Counted from the first letter of the stretch, positions 20,712 to 31,918 are shown. The stretch is DNA of 64,000 nucleotides from Vombatus ursinus (GCF_900497805.2 NW_020954548.1:9534794-9598793), one strand, 5' to 3'. A program made the numbers and translations. The notes: a model not told the origin generated them from the letters alone.

Positions 20712-20999
20712 TGACAGAAATTAGGAAGACGGAGAAATAAAAACAAAAAAGTCAGTTTTGTTTTGTTTGACCAGGATAGAAATATTGAAGGAGCAAGTGA
20801 ACAGTAACCAGAAAGATATGAAATTCTATAAATTTTTTAATAGTTTATCTCAAAGAAAGGAAAGAGGAAGCTGACTTAATTGAGGAGGGAAATGAAATTA
20901 ATCATGACTATTAAATGTTTGACATTGTACTAATTTTTTAAAATGTCACTGACAAGAGAAAAGCAAAGTTATGGCAAAGTATCAACACAAATATTCATT
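20712..20999. other. Unassigned sequence
   Basis: AT-rich, nothing recognised. Confidence 0.4.
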
Positions 21000-21590
21000 A
21001 ATACCAACTAACATTTTTATTGTGCTTTATGCTTTTTGAAATATTTTCACAACATCATCTCATATGATCTTAAAGGATCGAGCTGAATGTGACCTCAGAG
21101 TTTTCATATGTTCTTTTTTTATTTATTTGCTTTTAATTTATGCAATAAAACAAGCATTTCCATGCCATAGTATAATAAAAAAAGATTGTACATGAAACTG
21201 AAAATCTATTATACACAATCTGCTATTTTTAATATATAATAAGGTTATCATGTAAATTTCTTTTTTCTTCCCTTCCCCCCACCCTAGAAATGTTACCATT
21301 AGACACAAATATGTTTATATATGTAAAATCATTCTATACATACTTCTGTTTATGAATTCTCTCTCCAGATGCACATAGTATCTTCCCTCATGCATCTTTT
21401 GTAGCTAATTTGAGTATTTACAATAGTCAAAATGACTTAGTCACTCAAAGTTGTTGAGTGATATTACAACAATATTGCTATTAACAGCATACAATGTCCT
21501 CTTTGTTCTTTACAAGCATTGATGACATAGGTAGAGCAGACATTATCATATTAATTTGACAGATGAGGAAATTGAGGTGCTTGTGTGCAT
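21000..21590 (-). mobile_element. MIR3-like SINE split by an L1 3' end
   Basis: Antisense MIR3-like halves at 21000-21115 ('attttcacaacatcatctca') and 21512-21590 ('gacagatgaggaaattgagg'), separated by the L1 fragment at 21117-21503. Confidence 0.7.
21117..21503 (-). mobile_element. L1 3' end (5'-truncated), minus strand
   Basis: 3' UTR of a marsupial L1, read on the minus strand. On plus it starts with the reversed tail ('tttgcttttaatttatgcaa'), then 'ccttccccccaccctagaaa', 'tagacacaaatatgttta' and 'caacaatattgctatt'. TGTTCTTT flanks it (21109-21116 and 21504-21511), a plausible target-site duplication. The same tail is in sense at 29044-29181. Confidence 0.82.
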
Positions 21591-21925
21591 ATGAGATGAT
21601 TTTCAATCCTAAGAATAATGAATTTCAGACCTAGAAATTTTGCCCCCTTTTCCTGAAGGTTCCTAACTTGATAATTGCTAGGAAATTGAAAGCAAAAGCC
21701 TCCTTTCTGGTAGCTCATCTCTTCTCCACAGTGACGACAATCTCCATTGACCAACTCTTGTTGCAGCTATAGTCTCTTAATATCCTGGCCTCCTAGTCTG
21801 GACATAAATTCAGGCTTTTCCAGATATGCTAAAATTTGGACAGGATGGACAGTCCTACCATAAAGTATTCATATAAAATATAAGGAGGGTTCAGGAACTA
21901 TAAAATTTGCAAAATGGTGCTGCTG
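21591..21925. other. Unassigned sequence
   Basis: Nothing recognised. Confidence 0.4.
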
Positions 21926-21929
21926 CAAA

Positions 21930-22375
21930 GACTAGATTAGCTGTTACTATCCTCCCTCTCATACAACTAATCATCTTCATAACCTAGCCTTCTTATCTTT
22001 CCACTCTGCTTATACTTACTCCCTTCCACACTCTCTACCATCGAGCCACACTGGTCTACTTTCTCTTATCTTTAGATGCTCCATCTCCCCACTCTATCCC
22101 TTTGCAATGGCTGTCCCTCCTGCCCAGAATGCTCTCTTTCCTCACCTCCACCACTTAGTTACCCTAGTCTCCTTAAAGCCTCAGTTCCAATTGCATTTTT
22201 GCAGGTCTTTTCCAGTATCCCACTAATTGCTAGTGCCTTACCCTCTATTCTGTATGTAGCTCCTTGAGTACATGGACGATTTTTGTCTTTCTTTGCATTT
22301 CCAGTGCATATCACAGTGCTTGGCACAAAGTAACTACTTAATATATGCTTGTTGATTGACTGACTGAATAACTGA
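21930..22375 (+). mobile_element. L2 LINE 3' region
   Basis: One of the longer sense L2 copies. Visible are 'ccatctccccactctatccc', 'ttgcaatggctgtccctcct', 'gcccagaatgctctctttcc', 'gtagctccttgagta', 'cacagtgcttggcacaaagt' and a terminal 'ttgattgactgactga' repeat. Confidence 0.9.
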
Positions 22376-22384
22376 CCAGCCCTG

Positions 22385-22562
22385 CCTGCCTGCTCTACTA
22401 TGAAAGGATACCCAGGGGGCACATTTAAAGAGTTTAGACATTCATAGTTGGCAGAAAAGAACCACTGATGAATTTTGAGCAGGGGAATGGCATGATCAGC
22501 AAGGTGTTTGGGGGAGATGAATCTGGTAGCACTGTATAGCACAAAATGAATGGCCAAAAGAC
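22385..22562 (-). mobile_element. L2 LINE internal fragment, antisense
   Basis: Antisense internal L2: 'ttgagcaggggaatggcatg' and 'gatgaatctggtagcactg'. Confidence 0.55.
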
Positions 22563-22734
22563 CAAAGGCATGGAGGGAAGCAAAGGAATTAATCCTTAAG
22601 AGATGTTGTCACAGAGAGAATGTTAGGTAATGTAGCAAAATTGCTCATTTTTTTCTCTAAATGCATGAGTGTAGTATTGAAATTCTTCCCCCCACTACAC
22701 CATATCAATTGACAATTCACCTAATATGTAAGTT

Positions 22735-22820
22735 GGCCACAGAGCTCATATGTATCTGAGGCAGGACTGGAAGCCAGATCTTCCTTTTTTATCTACTATC
22801 AGGCTACCCTTCAGTGTCTT
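22735..22820 (-). mobile_element. SINE fragment, antisense
   Basis: Antisense CORE/head fragment: 'ctgaggcaggactggaagcc', 'agatcttcct'. Confidence 0.5.
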
Positions 22821-23342
22821 TCAATAGCAGCCTTAAAATCTTGACAATCTGACTTCGTTGAATTGAATTAAGTTGAATTGATTTTAAAGACCTAATTTGC
22901 CACATGGTATATTTCAGTACTTTACTTTGGTCCACTCCCCCAATCCTAGGTGTTGGGATTTCACCCTGGAATTAGTGAATTTGCTTTTTGTTGTTGTTGT
23001 TCTTGTTGTTGTTGTTGTTATTGTTGACAAATGCAAGATCCAAGACATCTAAGAAATTCAGCATGCAAAAGATGACCTTCAATATTGTGCGTCGCCACCA
23101 ACCGCTTTCCTCACTGTGATGGATTCACTCCCTTCTCAATGCATTACACTCTCATCAGACTCCGGGGTGGTGAAAGACCCTTTCCCTTTATTTAGCAAGA
23201 CTGCAATAAGACTGAAGGGCTAAGGACACAGGCTTATCAACCCAGTTCTTATGGGCTCACACAAAAAGGTTAAAAATTATTAATCATGAAAAGTCGATAG
23301 TAACTTAGTCAGTTCACCCCACACAAAACAGCCTCCAGTGTT
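22821..23342. other. Unassigned sequence with (TTG)n microsatellite
   Basis: (TTG)n with interruptions at about 22987-23027. The rest shows no repeat or gene I can name. Confidence 0.6.
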
Positions 23343-23344
23343 CT

Positions 23345-23568
23345 CCCAGAGGCCCCTGTGCTGCAATGGAAAGAGCCCTATCTCTGAAATCAGAAGACCT
23401 GACTGGTCCTGTCTTTGTCACTTATTTTCTATGAGACATGGGCAACTTACTTGGCCTCTCTGGGCACCACTTTCTTTTTATCCATAAAGTAGGGATCATG
23501 ACCCCAGTACTACTAGGGTTTGTTATAAGAATCAGATGAGATATCAGCAAAAGTATCTTATATTATTT
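23345..23568 (+). mobile_element. MIR/THER-type SINE
   Basis: Sense copy: 'gctgcaatggaaagagccct', 'aatcagaagacctgactgg', 'catgggcaacttacttggcc', then 'ccagtactactagggtttgt' tail. Confidence 0.75.
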
Positions 23569-23571
23569 AGA

Positions 23572-23725
23572 GTCACTTGGTCATCAAACCCAACTCTTTC
23601 ATTTTACAAATAAGGAAACTGATGACCAGAGGGTGACTCACCCAAGGTCAAACAGATGGTAAGTAGCAAAGTCAGAATTCAAACCTACTGAATTCAAGTT
23701 AGCTCTCTTTCTGCTAACCAAAGGA
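23572..23725 (-). mobile_element. MIR/THER-type SINE, antisense
   Basis: Antisense copy: 'cattttacaaataaggaaac', 'cacccaaggtcaaacagatg', 'cagaattcaaacctactga'. Confidence 0.72.
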
Positions 23726-24666
23726 TCAAAAATGTACTTAAATCTGATTGTTTTTGTCCCTTTGAATAGCTTTTAAATGTGCCCAGGAAGTACTCTAGTT
23801 AGAGGGAGGCTGGGATTAATCCATTTTTAAACCAAAGAATGGTTTGTTAAGCAAGCAAATACTTCCTAATGTATCTGCTTTGTAAATTAGAATTTTCATA
23901 TATTCAATTTGCTTAAAGTAAATTCCATCCTTAGGATCTCCTAAGTGCTAGCGACAGGGTTGCAATGCTCAATGCCTCAGCTCTTCTCAAGATTTTGTCA
24001 CAACAAACACAGTGGGGGATGCATGTAGGAACTCCTGGTTGGTTCTGGATCATGCTTTACATTGTACACAGAAATCCACAGAGAACAGAGAGTGGAGAGC
24101 CGAGAGGCACAGAGACTGCAGGAGAGGAGAGATTACATATGGCCCATGGACAAGGCTTAGTCAGCCAAGGCAAGCTCAGAAGCTTATGGCTTGGCAGTCA
24201 AATGTTTAGCAAGAGCACAATGAGCTGGAGAGGGTAATGGCTGTGCCGACTCCAGGCTAGACAGGCAATAGGCCAAATAGGCAGCTCTTTTCCCTAACAT
24301 CCTTTCATTTGCTCAAGAGATCACGGAAATTAAATTGGGCAATAACAGGGCTGGAATTCCCCACCCTTGAGGACAGGTGCCACATTTTCCTCATTAGCTC
24401 AGATCATAAACTCCAGGGCAAAGTAGGAAAAAGGCTAGTGAAAGAAAGAAAGGAAAACAGAGAGGGTGCCCATGATGGGAAAGGCGGTGGTTGTAAAGTG
24501 GGTGGGGAGCAAGCAGGAGAGTTAATAGCTAAACACCAGTGTCATAGAGTTGAATCGTGGATAATTTTCATGCCAGGTATCCTTGCTTTCTCCAGCTATA
24601 GAAATAACCCAATATGGAAGTTCATGCTGTACAGAGAGGTGTGTTCGTAGTGTATGAAAGCTTTGA
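23726..24666. other. Unassigned sequence
   Basis: No repeat family recognised. Open frames at 23965-24237 and 24309-24650 have no domain I recognise and no coding signature. Confidence 0.4.
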
Positions 24667-24699
24667 TTCCCATTGGGAGGAACTACCTGCTGGTTTTGT

Positions 24700-25135
24700 T
24701 GTTTGTCCTTCATTTTCGAAGAGGACCAATGACATCACAGAGTTGTCTTGACATGCACATTAATTGGATTTAAGTGAGGCAGAGTTGCGCTAAGTCATCA
24801 GCCTCATTCTCTGTTCCAGAGTCATTGAAGTCCAGTGACAAGAGAAAAGTCAGGATGACTGGCAATGGCCCAGAATGCAAGGGATGACCTTGGCATCTTG
24901 AATATCTGACTGAGCTCTAAGTGCTCCACAGTGCCTGCTTCAGCCAGCTTCTTGGCTATTGGAACAAACTGGTCTCATCTGTCCTTTTTGCCTTGGGAAC
25001 TCTTCACGTATTTGAGGTAGATATATCACCAAATCACCAATGGGTTTGAGGCCCATTGCTTACCCTCAACCTGATTTAGCCCATCTGCCAAAATGGTTTA
25101 TCAGGAAAATAACAGTCTAGACTAGTAACAATCTT
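24700..25135 (-). mobile_element. RTE-tailed SINE or short RTE derivative, minus strand
   Basis: Minus-strand counterpart of the element at 18960-19235. On plus it starts 'gttgtttgtccttcattttc' and 'gaggaccaatgacatcac', then 'atttaagtgaggcagagttg'. It continues with 'gagctctaagtgctccacag' and 'gcctgcttcagccag'. Its flanks carry an imperfect direct repeat of about 32 bp (24668-24699 and 25136-25167, about 27 matches by eye), which may be an eroded target-site duplication. Confidence 0.7.
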
Positions 25136-25167
25136 ATTCCCATTGAGATGAACTACTTGCTAGATTT

Positions 25168-26112
25168 ACTGGAATTATGAAGTGTATGATCAAAGAACTT
25201 AGACTAGTTACATAGTGAAAGTCAGCTCACATTACAAAGGAGGAGGCAACATGCCTATGTACCTATGTGCCTATGTATGTCACCTATGTATCAATGGACA
25301 ATCTGCAAGCCCCATTGTTACACTTGCTCTGTGAAGAGAACAGAGGATGTCTCCCAGTACACTGAGTGAATCCTTCCCCATCCTGTGGTGAAATTATGGG
25401 AGGTCATGAACAAAAGTAGCACAGGATGGAAAGACAGGCAGCACTGATAGCTGTGATCTTCATCATTCAGGAGTATATCCAAAATGATGAAATCTTCACG
25501 AGTCCATTCAAGTATTAGAGATCCAGGATTATAACTAGAATTCAGATTGTATGTTTACCTTAAATATTTCCCTAGGGAATATCCACAGCTGTTTCTAGAG
25601 TTTTATTTGCATACTTTCCCCTGTGCCCAATGAGAATCAGGGGGAGTTTTACAAAGAGAAAGTTGGGGCTATTACTAAGTCCTCTAAATACAGTTCAGAC
25701 AGTGCTAGGAGAGATAATTTGGTCCTGTGCTATAAAAGCTTGGGAAGGCACACATAGTTAGGGAGCATAAGCCAGTTCTCTGAGTCAAAGAAGATAAATC
25801 TCCCCTTCCCCCTGCCATACAGTGCAATGGCAGAAAGGAAATAAGAGTGTGACCTCAAGCAGTATAACATCTTACTTCCCTAATGCAAATCGAGTTTATA
25901 TAATTTGCTTAAGAATTCTTTGTTTAAGAGTTGGATTGTCATTAGCCATCCTTTGAGGCTAAAATGCAGAGACTCTACTTGAAACAACCTCAAGAAATGG
26001 TGCTATGACTATTCAATGCCAAATACGTTGCTCAGGTGAAATATATTATTGTGAAGAGGTGAGAGAATAATCTGCAATTCTGCAGTTAACTAATTGCGTA
26101 AGCCCAGGCTAG
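25168..26112. other. Unassigned sequence
   Basis: No repeat or gene recognised. A short direct 'ctatgtacctatgtgcctat' run lies near 25255. Confidence 0.4.
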
Positions 26113-26114
26113 TC

Positions 26115-26605
26115 ACTCAGAGGCTCCAGTCAGTCAGTCAACAAGCATTTGTTAAGCTATCACTCTATGCCAGGCACTTTATTAAGCACTAGAAATACAA
26201 ATGAATGACAGCAAAGACATGATGTCCTCAAAGAGCTCACATCCTAAAGCGAAAGGCAACATGCCAATAACTATATACAAACAGGATATAGATATCATAT
26301 TACAGAGGCAATCTCAGAGGGAAGTAGAGTGAAATTAGATGAGGAAAAGTGTTTTACAGAATGTGGAATTTTAGTTAAGACTTGAAGGAAGCCAGGTGGA
26401 AGTGAGGAGGGAGAGCATTCCAGACACAAGGAACAGACAGGGAAAATTCACAGTCAGGAGATGGAGTGTTTTGTTTGAGGTATATCAAGGAGCATCACTG
26501 GGTCATAAGATAGGTAAGGTATAAAAAGATTGAAAAGACAGGAAATAGTCAGGTTGTGAAGGGCTTTAAAAGCTGAATAGGAGATTTTATATTTGATCCT
26601 AGATC
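26115..26605 (-). mobile_element. L2 LINE, antisense
   Basis: Well-preserved antisense L2: 'aacaagcatttgttaagcta', 'ctcaaagagctcacatccta', 'agacttgaaggaagccaggt', 'gggagagcattccagacaca', 'ttgtgaagggctttaaaag', 'gattttatatttgatcct'. It starts next to a short CAGT terminal repeat typical of L2 ends. Confidence 0.88.
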
Positions 26606-26905
26606 AGTTTCCTCACCTACAAAATGAGCGGGTTGGTCAAGATCAGGAATTCTCAACCTAGGGTCCATAGACGTCTAAAGCATCCATGGATAGATTTCAA
26701 GGAGTCTGTGAATGTGCATAAGAAAAAAAATTGATATAATTGGTTTCCTTTGTAATTTATTTTATACATTTAAAAATATTTTTCTGAGATGAGGTTCACA
26801 GGATTCATCAGACTGCCAAAGAGGTCCAGGACAAAAAAATAGTTAGGAAACCCTGGTCTAAGAGATCTCTAAGGCCCTTTCATCTCTAAGAATCCATAAG
26901 ACATT
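26606..26905 (+). mobile_element. SINE 3' part split by a hAT element
   Basis: The sense SINE tail 'cagtttcctcacctacaaaa', 'gagcgggttggtcaagat' resumes after the hAT insertion as 'gtctaagagatctctaagg' and 'ccctttcatctctaagaatc'. Confidence 0.75.
26644..26855. mobile_element. Nonautonomous hAT-type DNA transposon, 212 bp
   Basis: Starts CAGGAATTCTCAACC and ends AGGAAACCCTG, giving short hAT-like inverted ends. Its inner part ('gtaatttattttatac', 'ttcaaggagtctgtga') is the reverse of copies at 32060 and 42966. The flanking 8-mers GTCAAGAT and GTCTAAGA both match the SINE-tail target, so an 8-bp duplication is likely. No transposase. Confidence 0.78.
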
Positions 26906-27783
26906 AGACACCCTCCAGGAGCCACCAGGGTGGGCACTAACTAGAATCATGGCCCAGCACCAACAAAAAAAGGTACTACCTGAGACAGTTTCTATTTGTG
27001 TTAGAATTTTGAAAGAAATCCCCTTAGAACTAAAAAGAAGCAAGCACATTACAAGGAAAACCTGAGAACATGGTAGACAAGCTGACTATAATTGAATCCT
27101 TTCTTAGAAACCCCCAGTGAATAAGCCCCCAGAGCAGGGACCAGGCATGGCAGATAGGCAATTTGCCACAGCAGGCGATCACAGGAAGCTAGCCACAAGA
27201 GCTATCAACAAAAATAACAAAGGACCGCTAGTCTCACTTCCAGTGAGTATGGAAGTCAAGAGGCATTTTCTAGTAATCCACAGAAAGTATTTATGCTCAT
27301 GTTTCTTCTAGTGTCAAGTAATAGCTATATGTCTACAAAGTACAGATCAATGTCCCTACTGAGCAGGAAGTGAATGGTCTTAAGGAGTATCTCTACTCTC
27401 CAGGGTATCAAAGAGAATAAAGTATTTCTCAAAAGAATGGAAGATGTGTTTTCTAAGGGAAAACAAATAAGAAAACAGATCTGAAGTGGCAGGTAGGAGA
27501 ATCCTAACCTGTATTTGGTTGAAGGGTGAAAATAGGAGCTAAACAGAAATAAGAGAAGAAACTCACGGAACTATTTATTCTATATGAGATTCTTCCTACA
27601 GCAAGTGGAGATGCCAGCTCTGAGAACGTATCAGCGTCTTGTTGGTTAAAGAATAAAGTCACAAGAAGGCGCCATGAGAAGATGATTTGTGTGAAGACAC
27701 TATGGTGGCATTCATGAACAGCAGCTCAACAGTGTGGCATGGTAGCCAAAAACAAATGTAATATTAAATTGCTTTAAGAGAGG
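26906..27783. other. Unassigned sequence
   Basis: Nothing recognised. Short open frames without domains. Confidence 0.4.
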
Positions 27784-27786
27784 TCT

Positions 27787-27892
27787 AATACCTAGAACTA
27801 GACACTCCTTATATTCTGTCCTGCTCAGGCCACATCTGCAGTACTGTTTTCAGTTTGGGCCATAACATTTTAGAATACATTGAGGACAGGAG
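27787..27892 (+). mobile_element. L3/CR1 LINE fragment, sense
   Basis: 'ctgctcaggccacatctgca', 'gtactgttttcagtttggg' is the conserved CR1-clade block. Short piece only. Confidence 0.55.
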
Positions 27893-28024
27893 TTCAAGTC
27901 AGGGGAAAAAAAAAACTCTGCTCACTTGAATTGACATTAGTTCATAGAGGTCTTACTAGCTTCCCCTGCAAAGTAAAGTGACCCAGATGTCATAGGATGT
28001 TTGCCTAAAAGACCTGAGAGTATG

Positions 28025-28173
28025 TATCCTGGAGGTTAAATCAAAACCTTCTTAATAATTCTCCATTGATCTCCTTGAGATTAGAGAGTATTTTTTAATT
28101 GTGTAGGGGTTTTTTTGCCTTACATCCTCAATAACTAGCATAGTGCCTCGAGCATAGTGGGAACTTAATAAAT

Positions 28174-28205
<32 letters not shown>

Positions 28206-28206
28206 A
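28025..28206 (+). mobile_element. L2 LINE 3' tip with (GATT)n
   Basis: Sense L2 end: 'ctccttgagattagagagta', 'actagcatagtgcctcgagc', 'ttaataaatattgattgatt'. It runs into a (GATT)n array at 28171-28202. L2/CR1 copies end in short tandem repeats, here expanded. Confidence 0.85.
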
Positions 28207-28229
28207 GAGCTAGCCAAAGGTAAAACAGG

Positions 28230-28605
28230 AGTGCTTTCATGAGAAGGGAGATTAGAGACTTTCAAAATGATGCAGCTTCGTGTTCAGATTTAGGTTGGGC
28301 TACATTGCTTCTAAGGCGTCTCCCATTTCTGAGATTCTGTGATACTCATCTCGGCCAAGTCCCTTCACATTTCTGGAACTCAGTTTTCTCACTTGCAAAA
28401 CCATGGGGTTGGGCCAGATTATCTCTGAGATCTTTCCAGTTCCATATCCTACTATCCACTTCTTACTTAATAGATTTTGTTTAGTGAAACCTAGAGAAGT
28501 GAAATTACTTGACCAAGAGCACTCAGCTAATAAGTACCAGATTCAGGACTTTTGAACTCAGATCTCTCTCCAAGACTGGTCATCTTTCCACTACATCACA
28601 CTAAT
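28230..28605. mobile_element. SINE fragments on both strands
   Basis: 28345-28455 is a sense SINE 3' part ('ccaagtcccttcacattt', 'ggttgggccagattatctct'). 28485-28605 is an antisense MIR ('gtgaaattacttgaccaag', 'gaactcagatctctctcc'). Confidence 0.65.
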
Positions 28606-28994
28606 TCTTATTTCATGCAAGAAAACTTACAAAGATTGGCACTGCAGAAATTCCAAGGATGGGTTCAAGCTGATTTTTGAGTTATTTGGCCCATATATAC
28701 CAGCTCCCTTCTCTACACCAAGAAGAACACAGCTAAGAAAAGAGGACCACTGGAGTATTGTATATTGATTAAAATGAGTGAGCTAACAACCAGGATTTGG
28801 AAATCATTTTACTTTAAAGGGACTTTTGTTGTTATGATAAACAGTATAGTGGAATTAAATCCAAAGTCATATCATCAGGGTCTCATAACCTGGAACAATC
28901 TCTTCACCTCAATTTGGTTAAGAAAAAATGCCTACCAACTGCAAAGGAGAGTTAGAACAGCACATTATGGACTGTCAGCAGACAAATATCTCTA
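28606..28994. other. Unassigned sequence
   Basis: Nothing recognised. Confidence 0.4.
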
Positions 28995-28995
28995 G

Positions 28996-29470
28996 AACCA
29001 CAAAGAATCATAGAATCTGAGATCTAGAAAACACCTCCAAAGGAATAGCAAGTTGTACATAACAGATTTGCAGTTTCATGCGCAATTACCTTTTTTATTA
29101 TACTGTTATGAAATTGCTTGCTTTATTCCATAAAATAAAAATAAAATAAATTTTAAATTAAATTTTAAAAAAAGAAAAAGGAAACAACTCCAAGGTCATC
29201 TTAATCAACCTCCTAAAGCAGGTGTGTCAGCTACAACATCTCCATCTAAGTAATCATGCAGCTTCCAACTGAAAACCTCAAGAGATGGAGAATACATTGA
29301 CTCATAAGAATACATTCCACTTTTGGAAAACTCTCATTGCTAGGAAACTTTGCCTTGTATCAAGTTGAAATCTGACCTCTGGAAGCTTCCACTCATTGGC
29401 TCCAGTTTCACCAAACAAAACAAAGACAATCTCTCTTCCATATGACACACAGAAGGAGAAAGATAAGAGG
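28996..29470 (-). mobile_element. L3/CR1 LINE remnant, antisense, split by L1 3' end
   Basis: 'gaatcatagaatctgagatc' (28996-29043) continues after the L1 insertion as 'caaggtcatcttaatcaac', 'cttccaactgaaaacctcaa', 'attccacttttggaaaactc', 'tcattgctaggaaactttgc'. These blocks are in the same order as at 2066-2690. Confidence 0.72.
29044..29181 (+). mobile_element. L1 3' end, sense, 138 bp
   Basis: Severely 5'-truncated L1: 'aatagcaagttgtacataac', 'agatttgcagtttcatg', 'ttattccataaaataaaaa', then an A-rich tail. Flanked by AAACACCTCCAAAGG (29029-29043) and AAACAACTCCAAGG (29182-29195), an imperfect target-site duplication. Confidence 0.82.
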
Positions 29471-29494
29471 GGGAAAAGAAAAAAAAAAGGAAGA

Positions 29495-29735
29495 AAGAGA
29501 AGTATATAACACTTTATGGCTTAGAATAAATCTTAAATACATGATATTTTATTCTCACAAAAATAATGCAAGATAAGCACTGCAAGTGTTATCACCACCA
29601 TTTTATAGGGGGAGAAATTGAGAATTAGACAGGTTCAGTGACGTGTCCAAGATCACACAGATATAAAGTGGCGGAAGAGCAATAAGCCCAGGCCTTCTGA
29701 CTCCAAAGCCAGTCCTCTCTATAATCAACTAGAGT
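29495..29735 (-). mobile_element. MIR-type SINE, antisense
   Basis: 'cttagaataaatcttaaa' flank, 'gagaaattgagaattagaca', 'gtccaagatcacacagata', 'cttctgactccaaagccag'. Confidence 0.7.
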
Positions 29736-30575
29736 TGCCTGAAAAGCTAGCCAGAAAGACAAATTTTATATACTGAACCATATTTTTTGCCATGGGCTCA
29801 TGTTGTAAAATTTACAGTTCCTCAGGGTTTTCCAGAAAGCAACAAAGAAAATCAAGAGATAAGTAGTGCCTGATAGCAGCCGCGGCTTCATCAAGAAGAC
29901 TTGTGGCTCAGGGTTATCAGAGTCCTAACTAGGACACAACAATTGGGATTTTGCTCTCAGGCATGAAAATTTAGTGGCTGCCAGCAGTACTTGAATTCCT
30001 TCAGCAATACAGAAACAACTGAGCTTAGCACCTAGATAACAAAAATAATGAGTTAAACTAGGAAGAGACCAGATGGTACTTCTTCCTCACAGGGGAAACA
30101 TGTCAGGTGATAACCTCCCCATCCCTGAGCTGCTGAGCAACCTGCCCCATGTGGCAGCCCCCTCAGTAAGTGCCTCTAGGTGTCCAAAGGTCTATCTTCT
30201 CCAGCCATTGGGCACTGTCCCAGGGTTTATCTCTGCCTTCCTCCAATCGAATTTGTCTTCAAAAGTTTTTTTTTTTTAAAGCATATTTTGTGCTAGATGT
30301 CTGAAGTGCCAAGATTACTATTTATGGATCTGAACATTTTATTTCTTACTCCTTGCTTTGTCTAGTAGTATATATGCTTCTTAAATAATGTATATATTCA
30401 TAATGTATATATTAGAAATGTTGCAATGGATATGTTTTCTATGTGCACATTTCATACCTTTTTAATGCATATTAATTAGGGGCAGGAACTGCAATTGCAT
30501 CAGTATAAGGAAATCCATCTATAAATTCCTTCTACATATATAGATAAGCAACTCATATGTAACTTAGAATCTTAT
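29736..30575. other. Unassigned sequence
   Basis: No repeat or gene recognised. Short T9 run near 30267. Confidence 0.4.
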
Positions 30576-30577
30576 TG

Positions 30578-30706
30578 GAGTTGTCTAAGGCTTTGACAGT
30601 TTAAGTGACTATCTGTCCTTAGTCACATAGCTAACATGAGACAAAGATTTGAACCAAAGCCCTTTTAACACCAAGGATAGCCCTCTGCCCACCATGTCAC
30701 AGTGTC
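30578..30706 (-). mobile_element. MIR-type SINE, antisense
   Basis: 'gtccttagtcacatagctaa' and 'gatttgaaccaaagccctt', then 'ccctctgcccaccatgtcac'. Confidence 0.65.
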
Positions 30707-30726
30707 TTTTTAGTAATTCATAAGAC

Positions 30727-30855
30727 ACAGGGGGCAGCTAAATGTCCCAGTGGTTAGAACACCAGCCCTAGAATCAGGAGGATTTGAGTTCAAATCCAGC
30801 CTTAGACACTTACTAGCTGTGTGACCTAACCCAGACTGCCTCCAAAAATAGAATG
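30727..30855 (+). mobile_element. Short tRNA-headed SINE
   Basis: Sense short type: head 'gggggcagctaaatgtccca', B-box-like 'gagttcaaatccag', 'cacttactagctgtgtgacc', end 'agactgcctccaaaaata'. Flanks 'taagacaca' and 'tgagacata' may be a worn duplication. Confidence 0.85.
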
Positions 30856-30859
30856 AGAC

Positions 30860-31048
30860 ATAGACCTAAAATTGGAAGGGACTTCAAAGATCATCAAGTC
30901 AAACCCTCTTATTTTACAGGTGACAAAACTGAGACCCAAGAAAGTTGTGACATGCTCAAGTTCACAAAGGTAGGTTCATGAGAGGCACGATTTGAACCCA
31001 GGTCTTCTGACTCTAGGGCAAGTAGTCTCTCCACTCTACCATCTGCCA
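30860..31048 (-). mobile_element. MIR/THER-type marsupial SINE, antisense
   Basis: Reversed tail 'aaattggaagggacttcaaa', 'gatcatcaagtcaaaccctc', then 'ttattttacaggtgacaaaa', 'gatttgaacccaggtcttct'. Confidence 0.78.
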
Positions 31049-31560
31049 CAACCTACATATAGATAGCTACAGATTTAACCTTTGATACAAAGATAGATTT
31101 ATGGATATTGTAGCATATTGCCTTAGTATACATGTTATTCCTCATTTCTTCATATATAATTGTAGTAGGGAGTAATTTTCTAACTTACAGTGTCATTTTA
31201 ACAAAGTACTCTACAGAAAAAAGTAGTTTTTAACTGTATTAACTACTAAATGTCAAAGATTCTGTTACCTACACCTGGATGGATAATTTACCTACTTAGG
31301 CGATGTAACACAAATTGGTGCCACTATGAACTTAGTATCAGCTGCCCAAATTGAAGCCTTAAGTTGAAATTTAACATGCTTTTCATCCACAGGCACCTAC
31401 ATTGCAGATCCTGTCATAATGAACACCAGCAGACTGTCCTAGTTCCAAAATCTCTAATTGTATTGAAATTTTCTCACATATCATACTACTTGAAATAAAT
31501 GGGCTTTCACTTAGAATTTGGATTTTAGGGGGAGAAGCTTTTGTTGGCCAAGAAAATATC
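31049..31560. other. Unassigned sequence
   Basis: AT-rich. Nothing recognised. Confidence 0.4.
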
Positions 31561-31561
31561 T

Positions 31562-31670
31562 GTTCAATCTAAATCAATTCAATTGACAAGTATATTAAGT
31601 ACCTACTATGTGTAAGTCATTGTGCTAGGTGTTAGGAAGGAAAAGATAAAAACAAAAAGGACATGTTACA
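31562..31670 (-). mobile_element. L2 3' tip, antisense
   Basis: 'ttaagtacctactatgtgta', 'attgtgctaggtgttaggaa'. Confidence 0.65.
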
Positions 31671-31674
31671 ATAC

Positions 31675-31918
31675 TATAGATAGCACTTACTATGCACCAA
31701 TTCCTTTACAATTCTTATCACCTTTAATCCGAACAACAATCCTGGGAGGTAGAGTCTATTATTATGCCCATTTTACAGATGGGGAAACTGAGGTTAAGTG
31801 ACTTGCACAGTCACACAGCTGGTAAATGTCTAAGGCCAGATTTAAAATCACGGCATTTGAACTCAGGTCTTCCTGATTCCAGTTCTAGGCCTCTATCCAC
31901 TGTACCACCTACCTATAT
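31675..31918 (-). mobile_element. MIR3/CORE-SINE, antisense
   Basis: 'ttacaattcttatcaccttt', 'gcccattttacagatgggga', 'gtcacacagctggtaaatg', then head 'ttgaactcaggtcttcctga' and 'ctatccactgtaccacct'. An extra short 'aaaatcacggcat' interrupts the CORE/head junction. Confidence 0.78.

Noticed and set aside
20340-20746. Open frames of 107 and 116 codons over the purine tract
   Set aside because: They are translations of GGA/GA and CTC repeats, only Arg/Glu/Gly or Ser/Leu/Pro. Not genes.
24000-24650. Possible exon in open frames at 23965-24650
   Set aside because: No domain, no splice-site pattern I trust, and composition like the surroundings.
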